From assembly GCF_030852425.1 (NCBI RefSeq), contig NZ_NSDM01000009.1, positions 301,952 to 365,951 of the forward strand: DNA of 64,000 nucleotides, in the 5' to 3' direction. Shown one piece after another: positions 33,948 through 44,000 of the stretch (the first letter of the stretch is position 1; each line of letters begins with the position of its first letter). The position numbers and the translations under genes were made by a program. This DNA comes from Saccharothrix longispora. GTDB lineage: Bacteria; Actinomycetota; Actinomycetes; Mycobacteriales; Pseudonocardiaceae. The notes below the pieces were generated by a model that was given only the letters and a program-made list of their open reading frames with translations, was not told the DNA's origin and searched no databases.

Positions 33948-36218
33948 GTGGACCCCATCAAGCCCGCGAAAGTCGTGAAGGACGCCCTGGAGAAGGCGGT
34001 GGAGAAGGTCGCCGACCTGGCGACGCCGCCGATCCCGGGTGCACCGGGCAGCGCGCCGCCCCCGCTGGAGGAGCCCACCGAGCCGAAGCCGGCACCCCCG
34101 CGCAAGGCGGATCAGGGATCACCGGAGACGCGCACGGCGACGGGCGCGCCCACCGGGGCCGACGCCGACGTGCGGGAGCAGCAGGGCGAGTACCTGACGA
34201 CGTCGACGGGCGCGCGCCTGTACGACACGGACCACTCGCTCCGGGCGGGCCGGCGCGGCCCGACGCTGCTCCAGGACCACCACCTGCGGGAGAAGATCAC
34301 CCACTTCGACCACGAGCGCATCCCCGAGCGGGTGGTGCACGCGCGGGGCGCGGGCGCGCACGGCGTGTTCGTCGGCTACGGCAACGCCAAGAACGTGTGC
34401 AAGGCCGCGTTCCTCGACGAGGGCGTCACCACGCCCGTCTTCGTCCGCTTCTCCACCGTGCTCGGCTCGCGCGGCTCCGCCGACACGGTGCGCGACACCC
34501 GCGGCTTCGCGACGAAGTTCTACACCTCCGAGGGCACGTTCGACCTGGTGGGCAACAACATCCCGGTGTTCTTCATCCAGGACGGCATCAAGTTCCCGGA
34601 CATCGTCCACGCCGCCAAGCCGCACCCGGACCGCGAGATCCCGCAGGCGCAGAGCGCGCACGACACGTTCTGGGACTTCGTGTCCCTGCACACCGAGGCC
34701 ACGCACCACGTCCTGTGGAACATGTCCGACCGCGGCATCCCGCGCTCCTACCGCATGATGGAGGGCTTCGGCGTCCACTCCTTCCGGCTGGTCAACGCCG
34801 AGGGCGGGACGGCGCTCGCGAAGTTCCACTGGAAGCCCAAGCTCGGCGTGCACTCCCTGACGTGGGAGGAGGCGCAGATGATCGGGGGCGTGGACCCGGA
34901 CTTCCACCGGCGCGACCTGTACGACGCCATCGAGGCGGGCGCGTTCCCGCAGTGGGAGCTGGGCATCCAGGTCTTCCCGGACACCCCGGAGCAGACCTTC
35001 GAGGGCATCGACCTGCTCGACTCCACGAAGATCGTGCCCGAGGAACTGGCGCCGGTGCAGCCGATCGGCGTGCTCACCCTCAACCGCAACCCCACGAACT
35101 TCTTCGCCGAGACCGAGCAGGTGGCCTTCCACCTCGGCAACCTGGTGCCCGGCATCGACGTCACGGACGACCCGCTGTTCCAGACCCGCCTGTTCTCCTA
35201 CCTCGACACGCAGCTCTCCCGGCTGGGCGGGCCGAACTTCAACCAGATCCCGATCAACCGGCCGCACGTCCCGGTCAACGACATGTTCCGCGACGGGTTC
35301 CACCAGCACGCCGTGCACCGCGGCGTCGCGCCGTACAAGCCGAACACGCTCGACGGCGGCTGCCCGTTCTTCGCGGGCGCGGACACCGGGGCGTTCGTCG
35401 AGGTGCCGCAGCCGGTGGCGGAGTCGGTGAAGGAACGCCGCGCGCACGTGACCGTCGACGACCACTTCAGCCAGGCCCGCCTGTTCTACCGGAGCATGAC
35501 GCCGGTGGAGCGCGACCACATCGTGCGGGCGTTCACCTTCGAGCTGGGCAAGTGCTACGAGCAGGCGGTCAAGGAGCGCGAGCTGCGCGTGCTCGCCAAC
35601 GTCGACGCCGACCTGTGCGCGAAGGTGGCCCAGGGCCTGGGCCTGCCCGCGCCGGAGCCCAGCGAGGTGCTCGCGGACGTGACGCCCAGCCCCGCGCTGT
35701 CCCAGCTCGGCGGCGAGTGGCCCGCGGACGGCCGGATGATCGGCATCGTCGTCGACGCGGACGACCCGGACGGGCCGGCCGACCTGCACGCGCTGCGCCA
35801 GTCCATCTCGGCGGCCGGCATGGTGCCGCTGCTGATCGCCGCCCGGGGCGGGACCCTGGCGGACGGCCTGGTCGCCCAGCGCACCTTCCTCACCGCGCGC
35901 TCGGTGGAGTTCGACGCGCTCCTGGTGGCGAGCGCGCCCGCGCCCGCCCCGGACGCCCTGCCGCAGCGCGACGCGAAGGCGGGCGCACCGGCGCTCACCG
36001 TCGACCCGCGCGTGGTCCTGATGCTCCAGGAGGTCTACCGCCACGCGAAGGCGGTCGTCGCCTGGGGCACCGGGCCCACCGCGCTGGCCGAGGCCGGCCT
36101 GGTCCCCGGCGAGCCGGGGGTGGTGGTCACCGAGACCGCCGCGGAGGCGCTGGAGCAGCTCCAGGGCCTGCTGCCGGCCCACCGCGTGTGGGAGAGGTTC
36201 CCGGCCTCCGCGGTCTGA
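33948..36218 (+). CDS. katE: Large-subunit (clade 2) monofunctional catalase
   Basis: A 756-residue haem catalase that disproportionates hydrogen peroxide. An extended N-terminus (1-80) precedes the catalase core: RVVHARGAGAHG carries the distal His, GNNIPVFFIQD the Asn, and RLFSYLDTQLSRLGG the proximal Tyr haem ligand. Residues about 600-756 form the flavodoxin/DJ-1-like C-terminal domain (MIGIVVDADDPDGPADLHALR) found only in large-subunit catalases such as HPII. GTG 33948 follows GAGGAGGA. The candidate stress promoter and neighbouring STAS genes fit induction by osmotic or oxidative stress. Confidence 0.96.
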   Translation: MDPIKPAKVVKDALEKAVEKVADLATPPIPGAPGSAPPPLEEPTEPKPAPPRKADQGSPETRTATGAPTGADADVREQQGEYLTTSTGARLYDTDHSLRAGRRGPTLLQDHHLREKITHFDHERIPERVVHARGAGAHGVFVGYGNAKNVCKAAFLDEGVTTPVFVRFSTVLGSRGSADTVRDTRGFATKFYTSEGTFDLVGNNIPVFFIQDGIKFPDIVHAAKPHPDREIPQAQSAHDTFWDFVSLHTEATHHVLWNMSDRGIPRSYRMMEGFGVHSFRLVNAEGGTALAKFHWKPKLGVHSLTWEEAQMIGGVDPDFHRRDLYDAIEAGAFPQWELGIQVFPDTPEQTFEGIDLLDSTKIVPEELAPVQPIGVLTLNRNPTNFFAETEQVAFHLGNLVPGIDVTDDPLFQTRLFSYLDTQLSRLGGPNFNQIPINRPHVPVNDMFRDGFHQHAVHRGVAPYKPNTLDGGCPFFAGADTGAFVEVPQPVAESVKERRAHVTVDDHFSQARLFYRSMTPVERDHIVRAFTFELGKCYEQAVKERELRVLANVDADLCAKVAQGLGLPAPEPSEVLADVTPSPALSQLGGEWPADGRMIGIVVDADDPDGPADLHALRQSISAAGMVPLLIAARGGTLADGLVAQRTFLTARSVEFDALLVASAPAPAPDALPQRDAKAGAPALTVDPRVVLMLQEVYRHAKAVVAWGTGPTALAEAGLVPGEPGVVVTETAAEALEQLQGLLPAHRVWERFPASAV

Positions 36219-36235
36219 TCCCGCTCTCGGAGGAA

Positions 36236-36274
36236 CGTGACGGCCGGTCGCCGGTGGGGCGACCGGCCGTCACG
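36236..36274. terminator. Bidirectional terminator between catalase and sugar dehydrogenase
   Basis: A perfect 17-bp stem (36236-36252 with 36258-36274) with loop GGTGG lies between the convergent gene ends. Confidence 0.85.
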
Positions 36275-36286
36275 GCGTTCACGCGG

Positions 36287-38575
36287 TCAGCACAGGCAGA
36301 GGCCGTACCTGGCCTGGTACGTGGTGGCCGCGATCGGGGCGGTGATGTTGTGGGTCTGGGCGCCGCCGTCCGACCAGTCGCGGTAGCGCCAGCCGAGGCC
36401 GAGGGGGCCCGGTTGCGGGCTGGGCGCGCTGATCGAGTTGTTCGAGCCCGCGATGACCGTGCGGGTGAACGGCGTGGCCTGTGCCGTGCCGCCGACGCTG
36501 AGCTGGAGGCCGCTCGGGTTCGACGTGAACGTCAGGTTCACCGTCCGCGGGTCCAGCTTGGTCGTCGTGCTCGCGGTGCGGCCCGACGAGTCGGTCGCGG
36601 TCAGCGTCAGGTCCAGGTAGGACGGGTACTCGTGGTCGGGGGCGGTGAACGAGCCCGACGCCACGCCGGTCCAGTTCTGCACCACGTGCTCGTGGCACCC
36701 GCCACTGGTCGCGCAGTGCTGGATGCTCAGCTTCCAGCTCAGCGCGGACGCCGGCAGGGTGCCGTCCTGGGCGTCGGTGGCGTGGCCGGAGAACGGCACG
36801 TCCTGGCCCACCACCCAGTTCAGCGGTGCGGTCGGCGCGTCGATCACCGGGACCGGGTCCTGGGAGACCGGGGTGCCGACGGTGACCGTGACCGTCGTGG
36901 TGCCCGACGCGCCCGCCTGGTCGCTCACGCGCAGGCCCACCGCGACCGTCGCGGCCGAGGTGTAGGTGCGGGTGGGCGTGGGCGAGGTGGAGTCGTCGTA
37001 CTGGCCGTCGCCGTCCAGGTCCCACGCGTAGCTCAGCGTGTCGCCGACGTCCGGGTCGGTCGAGCCGGTGCCGCTGAACTGCACGGCCAGCGGCGCCGGG
37101 CCCGACTGCGGGGTCGCGGTCGCCACGGCCGTCGGCGCGCGGTTGCCGGTCGGGTAGCCGACGCGGCGCAGCTGGCCCGCGCCGAGCGCGAGGTAGAACA
37201 GGTCGCCGCCGGGACCGGTGGTGATCTGCACGGGGACGTTCACGCCGGTCACGAACGGCACCAGCTTGGCGGGGTCGGGCTGGCCCGCGGTGGTCTGCAT
37301 CGCCCAGATGCAGCCCCGGGAGCTGTCCGAGAAGAACAGCGCGCCGTCGTAGGCGGCCGGGTAGTTGCTGGTCGACTCGAACGCGATGCCGGAGATGGAC
37401 GACCCGCCGGTCGGGCACGGGTCGGTGGCGACCACCTTCGCCGAGTGGTTGTAGGCGTAGTACGGCGCGGTCTGGCCGGCGCCCGTGTACAGCGACTCGC
37501 ACAGGTCGAGGTTCGCGCCGTCGTAGCCGCCCTGGCGGCCGCCGCCCTCGTAGCAGGGCCAGCCGAAGTTCTCCGCCGTCGCGTCGTTCACGTCGGCGAT
37601 CCGGTTGACCTCCTCCCACGTGTTCCAGCCGACGTCGCCCGCCCACAGCTCGTCGGTGCCCGGGCGGAACGCGAACCGGAACTGGTTGCGCATGCCGTGG
37701 GCGATGATCCGCTTGGCGTTGGGGTCGGCGTGCGCGGCGAACGGGTTGCCGGGCAGGCCCGCGCCGGTGTCGGGGTCGATGCGGATGATCGAGCCGTCCA
37801 GGCTCACCGGCTCGCCCGCCGGGCGGCGGATCGACTGGGAGCGCAGCGCGCCACCGCGCGCGGTCGGCGAGGTCAGGTTGGTGCCCGCCGCGCCCGGCGG
37901 GTCGGCGCACGGGTTGCCGACCTGGCCGTAGTCGGCGAAGTTGAAGCTCGCGCCGTCACCGCCGCCGACGTAGAGGCCGCCGTCCGGGCCGAACACGACG
38001 GTGCCGATCGAGTGGCTGGGGTACTGCTGGCACCAGTCGGTGACCAGCGGCTGCTCCGAGGTGGCCGTGCCGCCGGCGCCCATGGTCAGCTTGGAGACCC
38101 GACCGGTGACCACGCAGCCCTGGTCGGTCGCGCCGGGCGGGGTGGGGCACTGGTCGCCCCAGCGCGGGTGGGTGCCGCCGGGCGCCGCGTCGTAGGTGTA
38201 GGCGACGTAGACGTACGGGCGCGTCGGGAACTGCGGGTCCACGGCCAGGCCGAGCAGGCCGCGGTCCCAGAAGTCCTGGGTCTGGGGGCGCAGGTCGGCG
38301 AACGTGGTGGCCGTGGTGTCGGCGAGCGAGTCGTAGACCTTGACCAGACCGCTCTTCTCGGCGATGAACACCTTGCCGTCGGGGGCGAAGGAGACGGCGG
38401 TCGGCGAGGTCAGGCCGCCGATGGCCAGGGTGTCGGTGAAACCGGCCGGCACGGCGGCGGCGGCCGTCGGGGCGGTGGTCGCCACCAGGCCGGCCGCGAC
38501 CACCAGGGTCGCGGCCGTCACGGCGGTCATCCGTCTGGAACGTGCGGTGAAGCGCCTGCGGCGGAGTAAACGCAT
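36287..38575 (-). CDS. Secreted PQQ-dependent sugar dehydrogenase-like protein with PKD domain
   Basis: About 762 residues. An Arg-rich signal peptide (LLRRRRFTARSRRM then a hydrophobic core, cleaved near AAAA) is followed by a six-bladed glucose/sorbosone-dehydrogenase propeller (about 45-490) with HSIGTVVFGPDGGLYVGGG, HGMRNQFRFAF and GDVGWNTWEEVNRI. A PKD domain (about 500-590, GTGSTDPDVGDTLSYAWDLD) and a further Ig-like region end in CLC. Family members oxidise sugars with PQQ; the natural substrate is unknown. The upstream ATG 38587 abuts AAAGGA with no spacer, so ATG 38575 is preferred. A dyad covers the ribosome site. Confidence 0.85.
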   Translation of the reverse strand: MRLLRRRRFTARSRRMTAVTAATLVVAAGLVATTAPTAAAAVPAGFTDTLAIGGLTSPTAVSFAPDGKVFIAEKSGLVKVYDSLADTTATTFADLRPQTQDFWDRGLLGLAVDPQFPTRPYVYVAYTYDAAPGGTHPRWGDQCPTPPGATDQGCVVTGRVSKLTMGAGGTATSEQPLVTDWCQQYPSHSIGTVVFGPDGGLYVGGGDGASFNFADYGQVGNPCADPPGAAGTNLTSPTARGGALRSQSIRRPAGEPVSLDGSIIRIDPDTGAGLPGNPFAAHADPNAKRIIAHGMRNQFRFAFRPGTDELWAGDVGWNTWEEVNRIADVNDATAENFGWPCYEGGGRQGGYDGANLDLCESLYTGAGQTAPYYAYNHSAKVVATDPCPTGGSSISGIAFESTSNYPAAYDGALFFSDSSRGCIWAMQTTAGQPDPAKLVPFVTGVNVPVQITTGPGGDLFYLALGAGQLRRVGYPTGNRAPTAVATATPQSGPAPLAVQFSGTGSTDPDVGDTLSYAWDLDGDGQYDDSTSPTPTRTYTSAATVAVGLRVSDQAGASGTTTVTVTVGTPVSQDPVPVIDAPTAPLNWVVGQDVPFSGHATDAQDGTLPASALSWKLSIQHCATSGGCHEHVVQNWTGVASGSFTAPDHEYPSYLDLTLTATDSSGRTASTTTKLDPRTVNLTFTSNPSGLQLSVGGTAQATPFTRTVIAGSNNSISAPSPQPGPLGLGWRYRDWSDGGAQTHNITAPIAATTYQARYGLCLC

Positions 38576-38588
38576 AGTGAGATGCATT

Positions 38589-38621
38589 CCTTTCGTGCCA
38601 CTTTAGAGTGAGCACGAAAGG
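38589..38621 (-). promoter_or_regulatory. Dyad enclosing the ribosome-binding site of the sugar dehydrogenase gene
   Basis: CCTTTCGTGC (38589-38598) pairs with GCACGAAAGG (38612-38621), and inside it CACT pairs with AGTG, leaving a 4-base loop and one bulged base. The minus-strand Shine-Dalgarno AAAGGA lies in the 3' arm. The element could be an operator or an mRNA hairpin that hides the ribosome site. Confidence 0.6.
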
Positions 38622-38759
38622 GTGACATGCTGTTCTTGCGTCACGCTCTGCTTTGTAGGGGGTGGTTCGGCCTACCGGCCAGTCTCACCCTCACGGGGGA
38701 GTGTCAACCCCGCAAAAGTGGGTTTGCCGCTACGGCATTCGTGTCGGAGCGGCGCGAGG

Positions 38760-39629
38760 TCAGTTCGCGACCGGGTCCCCGACACGGGTCGACAGGTACC
38801 CGGCCGCCGCCGCGAGCGGGAACATCACCACGCCGTACACCGCCGCCGGCACCGCGAGCTGCTCGCTGCCCAGCACCGTCACGGCCACCGTGATCGCCAG
38901 CGTGCTGTTGTGGATGCCGACCTCGAACGCGGACGCGACGGCCTGACGCCGGCCCACCCGCGCCCACCGCGGCACGAAGTACCCGGCCGCCAGGCTGCAC
39001 GCGCAGAACAGGACCGCCACCACGCCGACGTCCGCCAGGTAGGTCCCGATGTTCTCCCGCTCGGCCACGATCGTGCCGACGATCACCGCGAACAGCACCA
39101 CGGCGGAGATGATCCGCACCGGCTTGTCCGCCCGTTCCGCGAACGACGGCGACCACCGCCGCACCAGCATGCCCAGCACCACGGGCACCAGCACGATCGC
39201 GAACACCTGCGCGACCTTGCCGAGCTCCAGCCCCACCCCGCCGCCGCCGATCGGCTCGAACCAGGCCAGCGCGAAGTTCACCACCAGCGGCAGCGTGGCC
39301 ACGGCGAGCACCGAGTTCACCGCCGTCAGGGTGATGTTGAGCGCCACGTCGCCGCGGAACAGGTGGCTGAACAGGTTCGCCGTCGTCCCGCCGGGCGACG
39401 CGGCCAGCAGCATCATCCCCACCGCGAGCAGCGGGTCCAGCCCCAGTGCGGTGACCAGGCCGAAGCACACCAGCGGCAGCAGCACCAGCTGCGTCGCCAG
39501 CGCCACCGCCACCGCACGCGGTTCCCGCGCGATCCGGGCGAAGTCACCCACCACCAGCGACAGGCCGAGGCCGAACATCACCACGGCCAGCGCGACCGGG
39601 AGGCCGACGCTCGTCAGTGCCGAATCCAT
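38760..39629 (-). CDS. Bile acid:sodium symporter (BASS) family transporter
   Basis: A 289-residue, roughly nine- or ten-helix carrier. Family hallmarks are LVVGDFARIAREPRAVAVAL after helix 1, ASPGGTTANLFSHLFRGDVALN (the crossover region) and EVGIHNSTLAITVA near the C-terminus. Prokaryotic BASS members move organic anions such as pantoate, pyruvate or sterols with Na+. ATG 39629 is chosen since the family sequence starts there; the upstream open frame has no membrane character. Confidence 0.9.
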   Translation of the reverse strand: MDSALTSVGLPVALAVVMFGLGLSLVVGDFARIAREPRAVAVALATQLVLLPLVCFGLVTALGLDPLLAVGMMLLAASPGGTTANLFSHLFRGDVALNITLTAVNSVLAVATLPLVVNFALAWFEPIGGGGVGLELGKVAQVFAIVLVPVVLGMLVRRWSPSFAERADKPVRIISAVVLFAVIVGTIVAERENIGTYLADVGVVAVLFCACSLAAGYFVPRWARVGRRQAVASAFEVGIHNSTLAITVAVTVLGSEQLAVPAAVYGVVMFPLAAAAGYLSTRVGDPVAN

Positions 39630-39755
39630 GGGGACCACCTGCGTCTCTGGGTCGAAACCACCTCGGAGGGCGCATCCTCCCCCGGAACGGACGAACCGGG
39701 AGCACCCGCGACCACTTCGATGAGAATCGGTGATCACCCGGAGGCGCGGGACCGC

Positions 39756-39902
39756 TCAGTAGGCCATGAACAGGATCTCGTCGCGCGAGTAGTCGTGGCC
39801 CGGGTGGTTCTCCTTGAGGTGCTCCTGGGTCTTGGTCACCAGGTCGTCCTCGTTCTCCCCGGTGATGTGCTCGCCGCAGGGGCAGGTGATGTTGCGCTTC
39901 AT
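39756..39902 (-). CDS. DUF1059 small zinc-ribbon-like protein
   Basis: A 48-residue protein: KRNITCPCGEHITG with two Cys and a His, then a helix with HLKENHPGHDYSRDE, typical of DUF1059. The Cys/His set suggests metal binding. GGAGGA lies 5 nt before ATG 39902, and the gene has its own promoter. It follows the NRPS operon in the same direction but is probably independent. Confidence 0.82.
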   Translation of the reverse strand: MKRNITCPCGEHITGENEDDLVTKTQEHLKENHPGHDYSRDEILFMAY

Positions 39903-39934
39903 CGCGTCCTCCGCTGGAGTTGATCTCCTGCTCG

Positions 39935-39962
39935 ACTCTACTGCCGGCGGCCCGCTTGTCGA
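39935..39962 (-). promoter_or_regulatory. Promoter of the DUF1059 gene
   Basis: On the minus strand TCGACA (39962-39957) and TAGAGT (39940-39935) are 16 nt apart, a good housekeeping match. The start site would be about 25 nt before the ATG, clear of the ribosome site. Confidence 0.6.
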
Positions 39963-40000
39963 CCGGTTCCTTGCGGTACCGGTCGCCACCGCCGGGCCGG

Positions 40001-40999
40001 TCAGCGCTTGCGCGCCACCAGCAGCGACTGGCCCGGCGAACTGGCCAGCGGGTGCGCGGACGGCGCGTCGAAACCGGTCGCGGTCAGCCAGCCGCCGATC
40101 TCCTCCGCCGAGTACACCTGACCGCCCTGGCCGTGGAACAGGTTGAGGCTGAACACGCGGGCGAACGCGTCGGACGCCGGGTCGTCCACGTGCTCGTCGT
40201 GCTCCAGCAGCACGACCGCCCCGCCCGGTGCCAGCGCGTCGGCCACCCTGGCCAGCAGCCGCTCGTTGGCCTCCGCGGTGCGGCCGTGCACGACGTTGAA
40301 CAGCAGCGCGGTGTCGAAGCCCGATCCCAGGTCGAGGTCGTCGTAGTCACCGGGCCGCAGCTCGACGCGGTCCGCCAGGCCCGCCTCGGCCACCGCCGCC
40401 CCGCCCACGGCCAACGCCTCGGGCAGGTCGACGACGGTCGCCCGCAGCGACGGGTGCGCCGCGCACAACCGGATCGCGTGCGTGGCGTGCCCGCCGCCGA
40501 CGTCCAGCAGCGTCGCGCCCACCGGCACGGTCGACGCCACCTCGGGCGCGATGTGGTCCGCGTGCCCGGACAGCATGCCCTGGAAGCGCCGCAGCACCTC
40601 GGGCCGCTCGGCGAGCCAGGCGTAGAAGTCCAGGGCGGGCTTGCCGGTGCGGACCGAGCCCTCCAGGTCCTGCCAGGACTCGAACAGCACGACCGACCAG
40701 AACTTCTGCACGTCGGCGTACCCGGCGCCGGTCAGCCACGACGTGGTGGCCGGGGCGTTGGCGAAGCCGTCGCCCTCCCGGAGCAGGTAGCCGAACGACA
40801 CCAGCAGGTCGCCCAGCAGCGCGGTGCCGCGCGGGTCCGTGCCGAGCGCGTCGGCCAGCGCCGCGGTCGACCGGGGGCCGTCGGCGAGGGCGTCGAACAC
40901 GCCCAGCCGCAGGCCCGCGGTGAGCGCCCGGTAGCCGGCTGCGGCGAGCATGTCGTGGAACGACGGCGGGCCGTCGTCCGGGGGCAGGTGCAGTGGCAC
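40001..40999 (-). CDS. SAM-dependent O-methyltransferase (NRPS tailoring)
   Basis: A 332-residue class I methyltransferase with an N-terminal helical dimerisation domain (1-100) and a Rossmann catalytic domain containing the SAM motif TLLDVGGGHATHA and GGAVVLLEHDEHV. It resembles plant-type/acetylserotonin O-methyltransferases of antibiotic clusters. In these the general-base His sits near SLNLFHGQGG, where a His is present. GTG 40999 starts 2 bases after the NRPS stop, so it is the last gene of the operon. A hydroxyl made by the kynurenine-monooxygenase-like enzyme is a natural candidate acceptor (inference). Confidence 0.85.
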   Translation of the reverse strand: MPLHLPPDDGPPSFHDMLAAAGYRALTAGLRLGVFDALADGPRSTAALADALGTDPRGTALLGDLLVSFGYLLREGDGFANAPATTSWLTGAGYADVQKFWSVVLFESWQDLEGSVRTGKPALDFYAWLAERPEVLRRFQGMLSGHADHIAPEVASTVPVGATLLDVGGGHATHAIRLCAAHPSLRATVVDLPEALAVGGAAVAEAGLADRVELRPGDYDDLDLGSGFDTALLFNVVHGRTAEANERLLARVADALAPGGAVVLLEHDEHVDDPASDAFARVFSLNLFHGQGGQVYSAEEIGGWLTATGFDAPSAHPLASSPGQSLLVARKR

Positions 41000-41001
41000 G
41001 G

Positions 41002-44000
41002 TCAGGACCTCTCCGGCATGACCCCCGCCGAGGCGAGGTAGTCGACGTGGCGGGCGATCATCTCGGCGTCGGCGGGCGGGAACTCGACGCCGCACGAGCG
41101 GGCGGCGTCCCAGGTCGCGGTGCAGTCGAACACCGGGTGCGCCCGGTGCGTGGTGGTCAGGCCGAACGCCAGCGGGCCGAACGCGCTGTCCGGGCTTTCC
41201 AGCATCAGCGACCGCCACTCCGGGTACTCCAGCACCCGGTTCGGGTAGCCCTTGGCGGCCAGCACGCCGCCCAGGTCGGCGTAGGTGAACCCGTCGGCCC
41301 GGTAGTAGTGGAAGTCGCGGCCGTGCAGCTCCGGCTTCGCGGAGATGCCCGCGATGGCCGCGGCGAGCCGGTCCACCGGCAGCATGTCGATCACGTCGTT
41401 CGTCCGAGGCACGGCGCGGGCGTGCGCGCAGGTCGAGATCTGGCGGCTCAGGTACGACTCGGTCTTGGCCGTGCCGGTGCGCACGTCGCCCACGATCGCC
41501 GCGATGCGGTGGACCGACACCGGCAGACCGCGGTCGCGCGCGAGCACGCCCATCGTGTCGGCCACCCACTTGGTGGTGTGGTAGCCGGTGTCCAGGCCGG
41601 TCGGGTCCTCCGCGCGGTCGGCCTCGGTGATGCGCTGCCGGTCGTAGGCGGCGCCGAGGAACACGCCGAGCGTGGACATCAGGTGCAGCGGCTTGGTGGA
41701 GTACCGGGTGGCCAGGCGCAGCACGTCGACCGTGCTGCCGACGTGCGGCGGCATCATCCACTGGTAGGTGAGGACGAAGTTCATCACCGCGCCGTTGTGG
41801 TAGATCGCGTCCACGCTCTCGGCCAGGCCGTCGAACGCCTTCTCCGACAGGCCCAGCAGCGGCCGGGACATGTCGCCCACCACGGGCACGACGCGCGCCA
41901 GCAGCTCCTCGGGCACGTCGAGGTGCGCGCGGCGCAGGTTGGCGCGGATGCGCGCGGCGGCCACGGTCGGCGTCTCCGCCCGCACCAGGCAGTGCACCTC
42001 GGCGTCGGTGCGGGTCAGCAGCTCGCCGAGCAGGTGCGCGCCGAGGAAGCCGGTGGCGCCGGTCAGCAGCACGCGCTCGGCGGGGCCGGTGCGGACCGGG
42101 TGGTGCGGGGCGACGTCGTCCGGCGGGACGGCGTCGAGCCTCATCTCCGGCACGGTCGGCAGCCCGGACCGGTACTTCTTGGCGAACGTGTGGTCCGACG
42201 CCGCGGCCTGCTCCACCACCTCGGCCAGTTCGGCGAGGTCGGCGGTGGCGAACAGGGCGCGCAGCGGCACCGTGACGCCCAGCAGGGCGCGGACCTTCGC
42301 CAGCACGGCGGCGGCGATCAGCGAGTGCCCGCCCAGGCCGAAGAAGCTGTCCCGGCGGCCGACGAGCGGCGCGTCGAGCACCTCCGACCAGATCTCGGCC
42401 AGCGTCCGCTCCACCGGCGTGCGCGGCGGCTCGTACGGCGCGGTGCGCGCGGACGCGTCCGGCTCGGGCAGCGCGGCCAGGTCGACCTTGCCGTGCCGGG
42501 TGAGCGGCAGCGCGTCCAGCTCGACGCGCGCCCCGGGCAGCATCGCCTCCGGCAGGCGTTCGGCGCAGAACGCCCGCAGCTCGTCCAGCTCCGGCGCGGT
42601 CCCGCCTGCCCGCGGCACGACGTAGGCGACCAGCACGTCCCCGCGCACCGCCGCGGCGGCCTCGGCGACCTCCGGGTGCGCCAGCAGCGCCGCCCGCACC
42701 TCACCGGGCTCGATGCGGTGGCCGCGCAGCTTGACCTGGTCGTCCACGCGACCCAGGAACTCCAGCGCCCCGTCGGGCAGCAGCCGCACCAGGTCCCCGG
42801 TGCGGTACGTGCGCCCGCCCGGGACGACCGGGTCCGGCAGGTACGCCGACGCGGTGCGCGCCGGGTCGCCGCGGTAGCCGCGGGCGGGTGCCAGGCCGCC
42901 GACGTGCAGCTCGCCGGGCACGCCGACCGGCACCGGTCGCAGCGCGCCGTCCAGCACGTACGCCCGCACGCCCGGCAGCGGCCTGCCGATGGGCAGGGTC
43001 GCGGCGCGCGGGTCCACCTCGGAGGCGTCGACCGTGCGGTGGGTGGTGGCGCACACCGTGGTCTCGGTCGGGCCGTAGTGGTTGACCAGGCCGACCTTCC
43101 CGCCGGTGAGCGCGGCCCACTCGGCGACCGTCGCGGTCGGCACGGCCTCGCCGCCGATCATCACGGTGGCCAGCGGGCCGGGGTCCACGTCCTGGCCGGA
43201 CAGGCCCGCGAGGTCGGCGACCCACCGCTTGAACAGCGCGGCGGGCGCGTCGACCGCGGTGATCCCGTGCTCGGCGCACAGCGCGAGCAGGTCCGCGCCG
43301 CCCACCGTCGCCGGCTCCGGGTGCACGACGACGGCGGAGCCGGAGCACCAGGCGGGGAACACGTCGCCCACCGAGGCGTCGAAGCTCAGCGGCGGCACCA
43401 TGAGGATGCGCCCGCCGGGCGCGAACCCGTGCAGGTCGACGAACGCGCCGGTCAGGTTGGCCAGCGTGTCGTGCTGCACCTGCACGCCCTTGGGCACGCC
43501 GGTCGAGCCCGACGTGTAGACGACGTAGGCCAGCGAGCCCGCGGCGGTCGCGACGGCGGGGGGCGCGTCGGCCTCGCCGGTGAACGCGTCGTCGGTGGTG
43601 TCCAGCAGCGCGCCGCGGTACCCGCCGAAGCGGTCCCGGTCGCCGGGCGCGGTGATCACGACGGGCGCGCCGCAGTCGGCGAGCAGCCCGGCCAGCCGGG
43701 CGGGCGGGTTCGCCGGGTCCAGCGGCACGTACGCGCCGCCCGCCTTGAGCACGGCGAGCAGCCCGACCAGGGCGTCCGGCCCGGCCTTCACGGCGAGGCC
43801 CACGGGCGTCTCCGGGCCGACGCCCCACTCGGCGAGCAGGTGCGCGACCCGGTTGGCCCGCCGGTCGAGCTGCCCGAACGTGAGCGACGAGCCGTCGGCG
43901 AGGTCCAGCACCGCGGTGGCGTCGGGGTGGGCGGCGACCTGCTCGGCGATGCGGGGCAGCACGTGGGGGTACCGGGCCGGCGCGGGGCCGTTCAGCGCCG

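Noticed and set aside
34397..38569. Plus-strand frame of 1390 codons across catalase and sugar dehydrogenase
   Set aside because: It spans the terminator at 36236-36274 and two well-supported genes in other frames.
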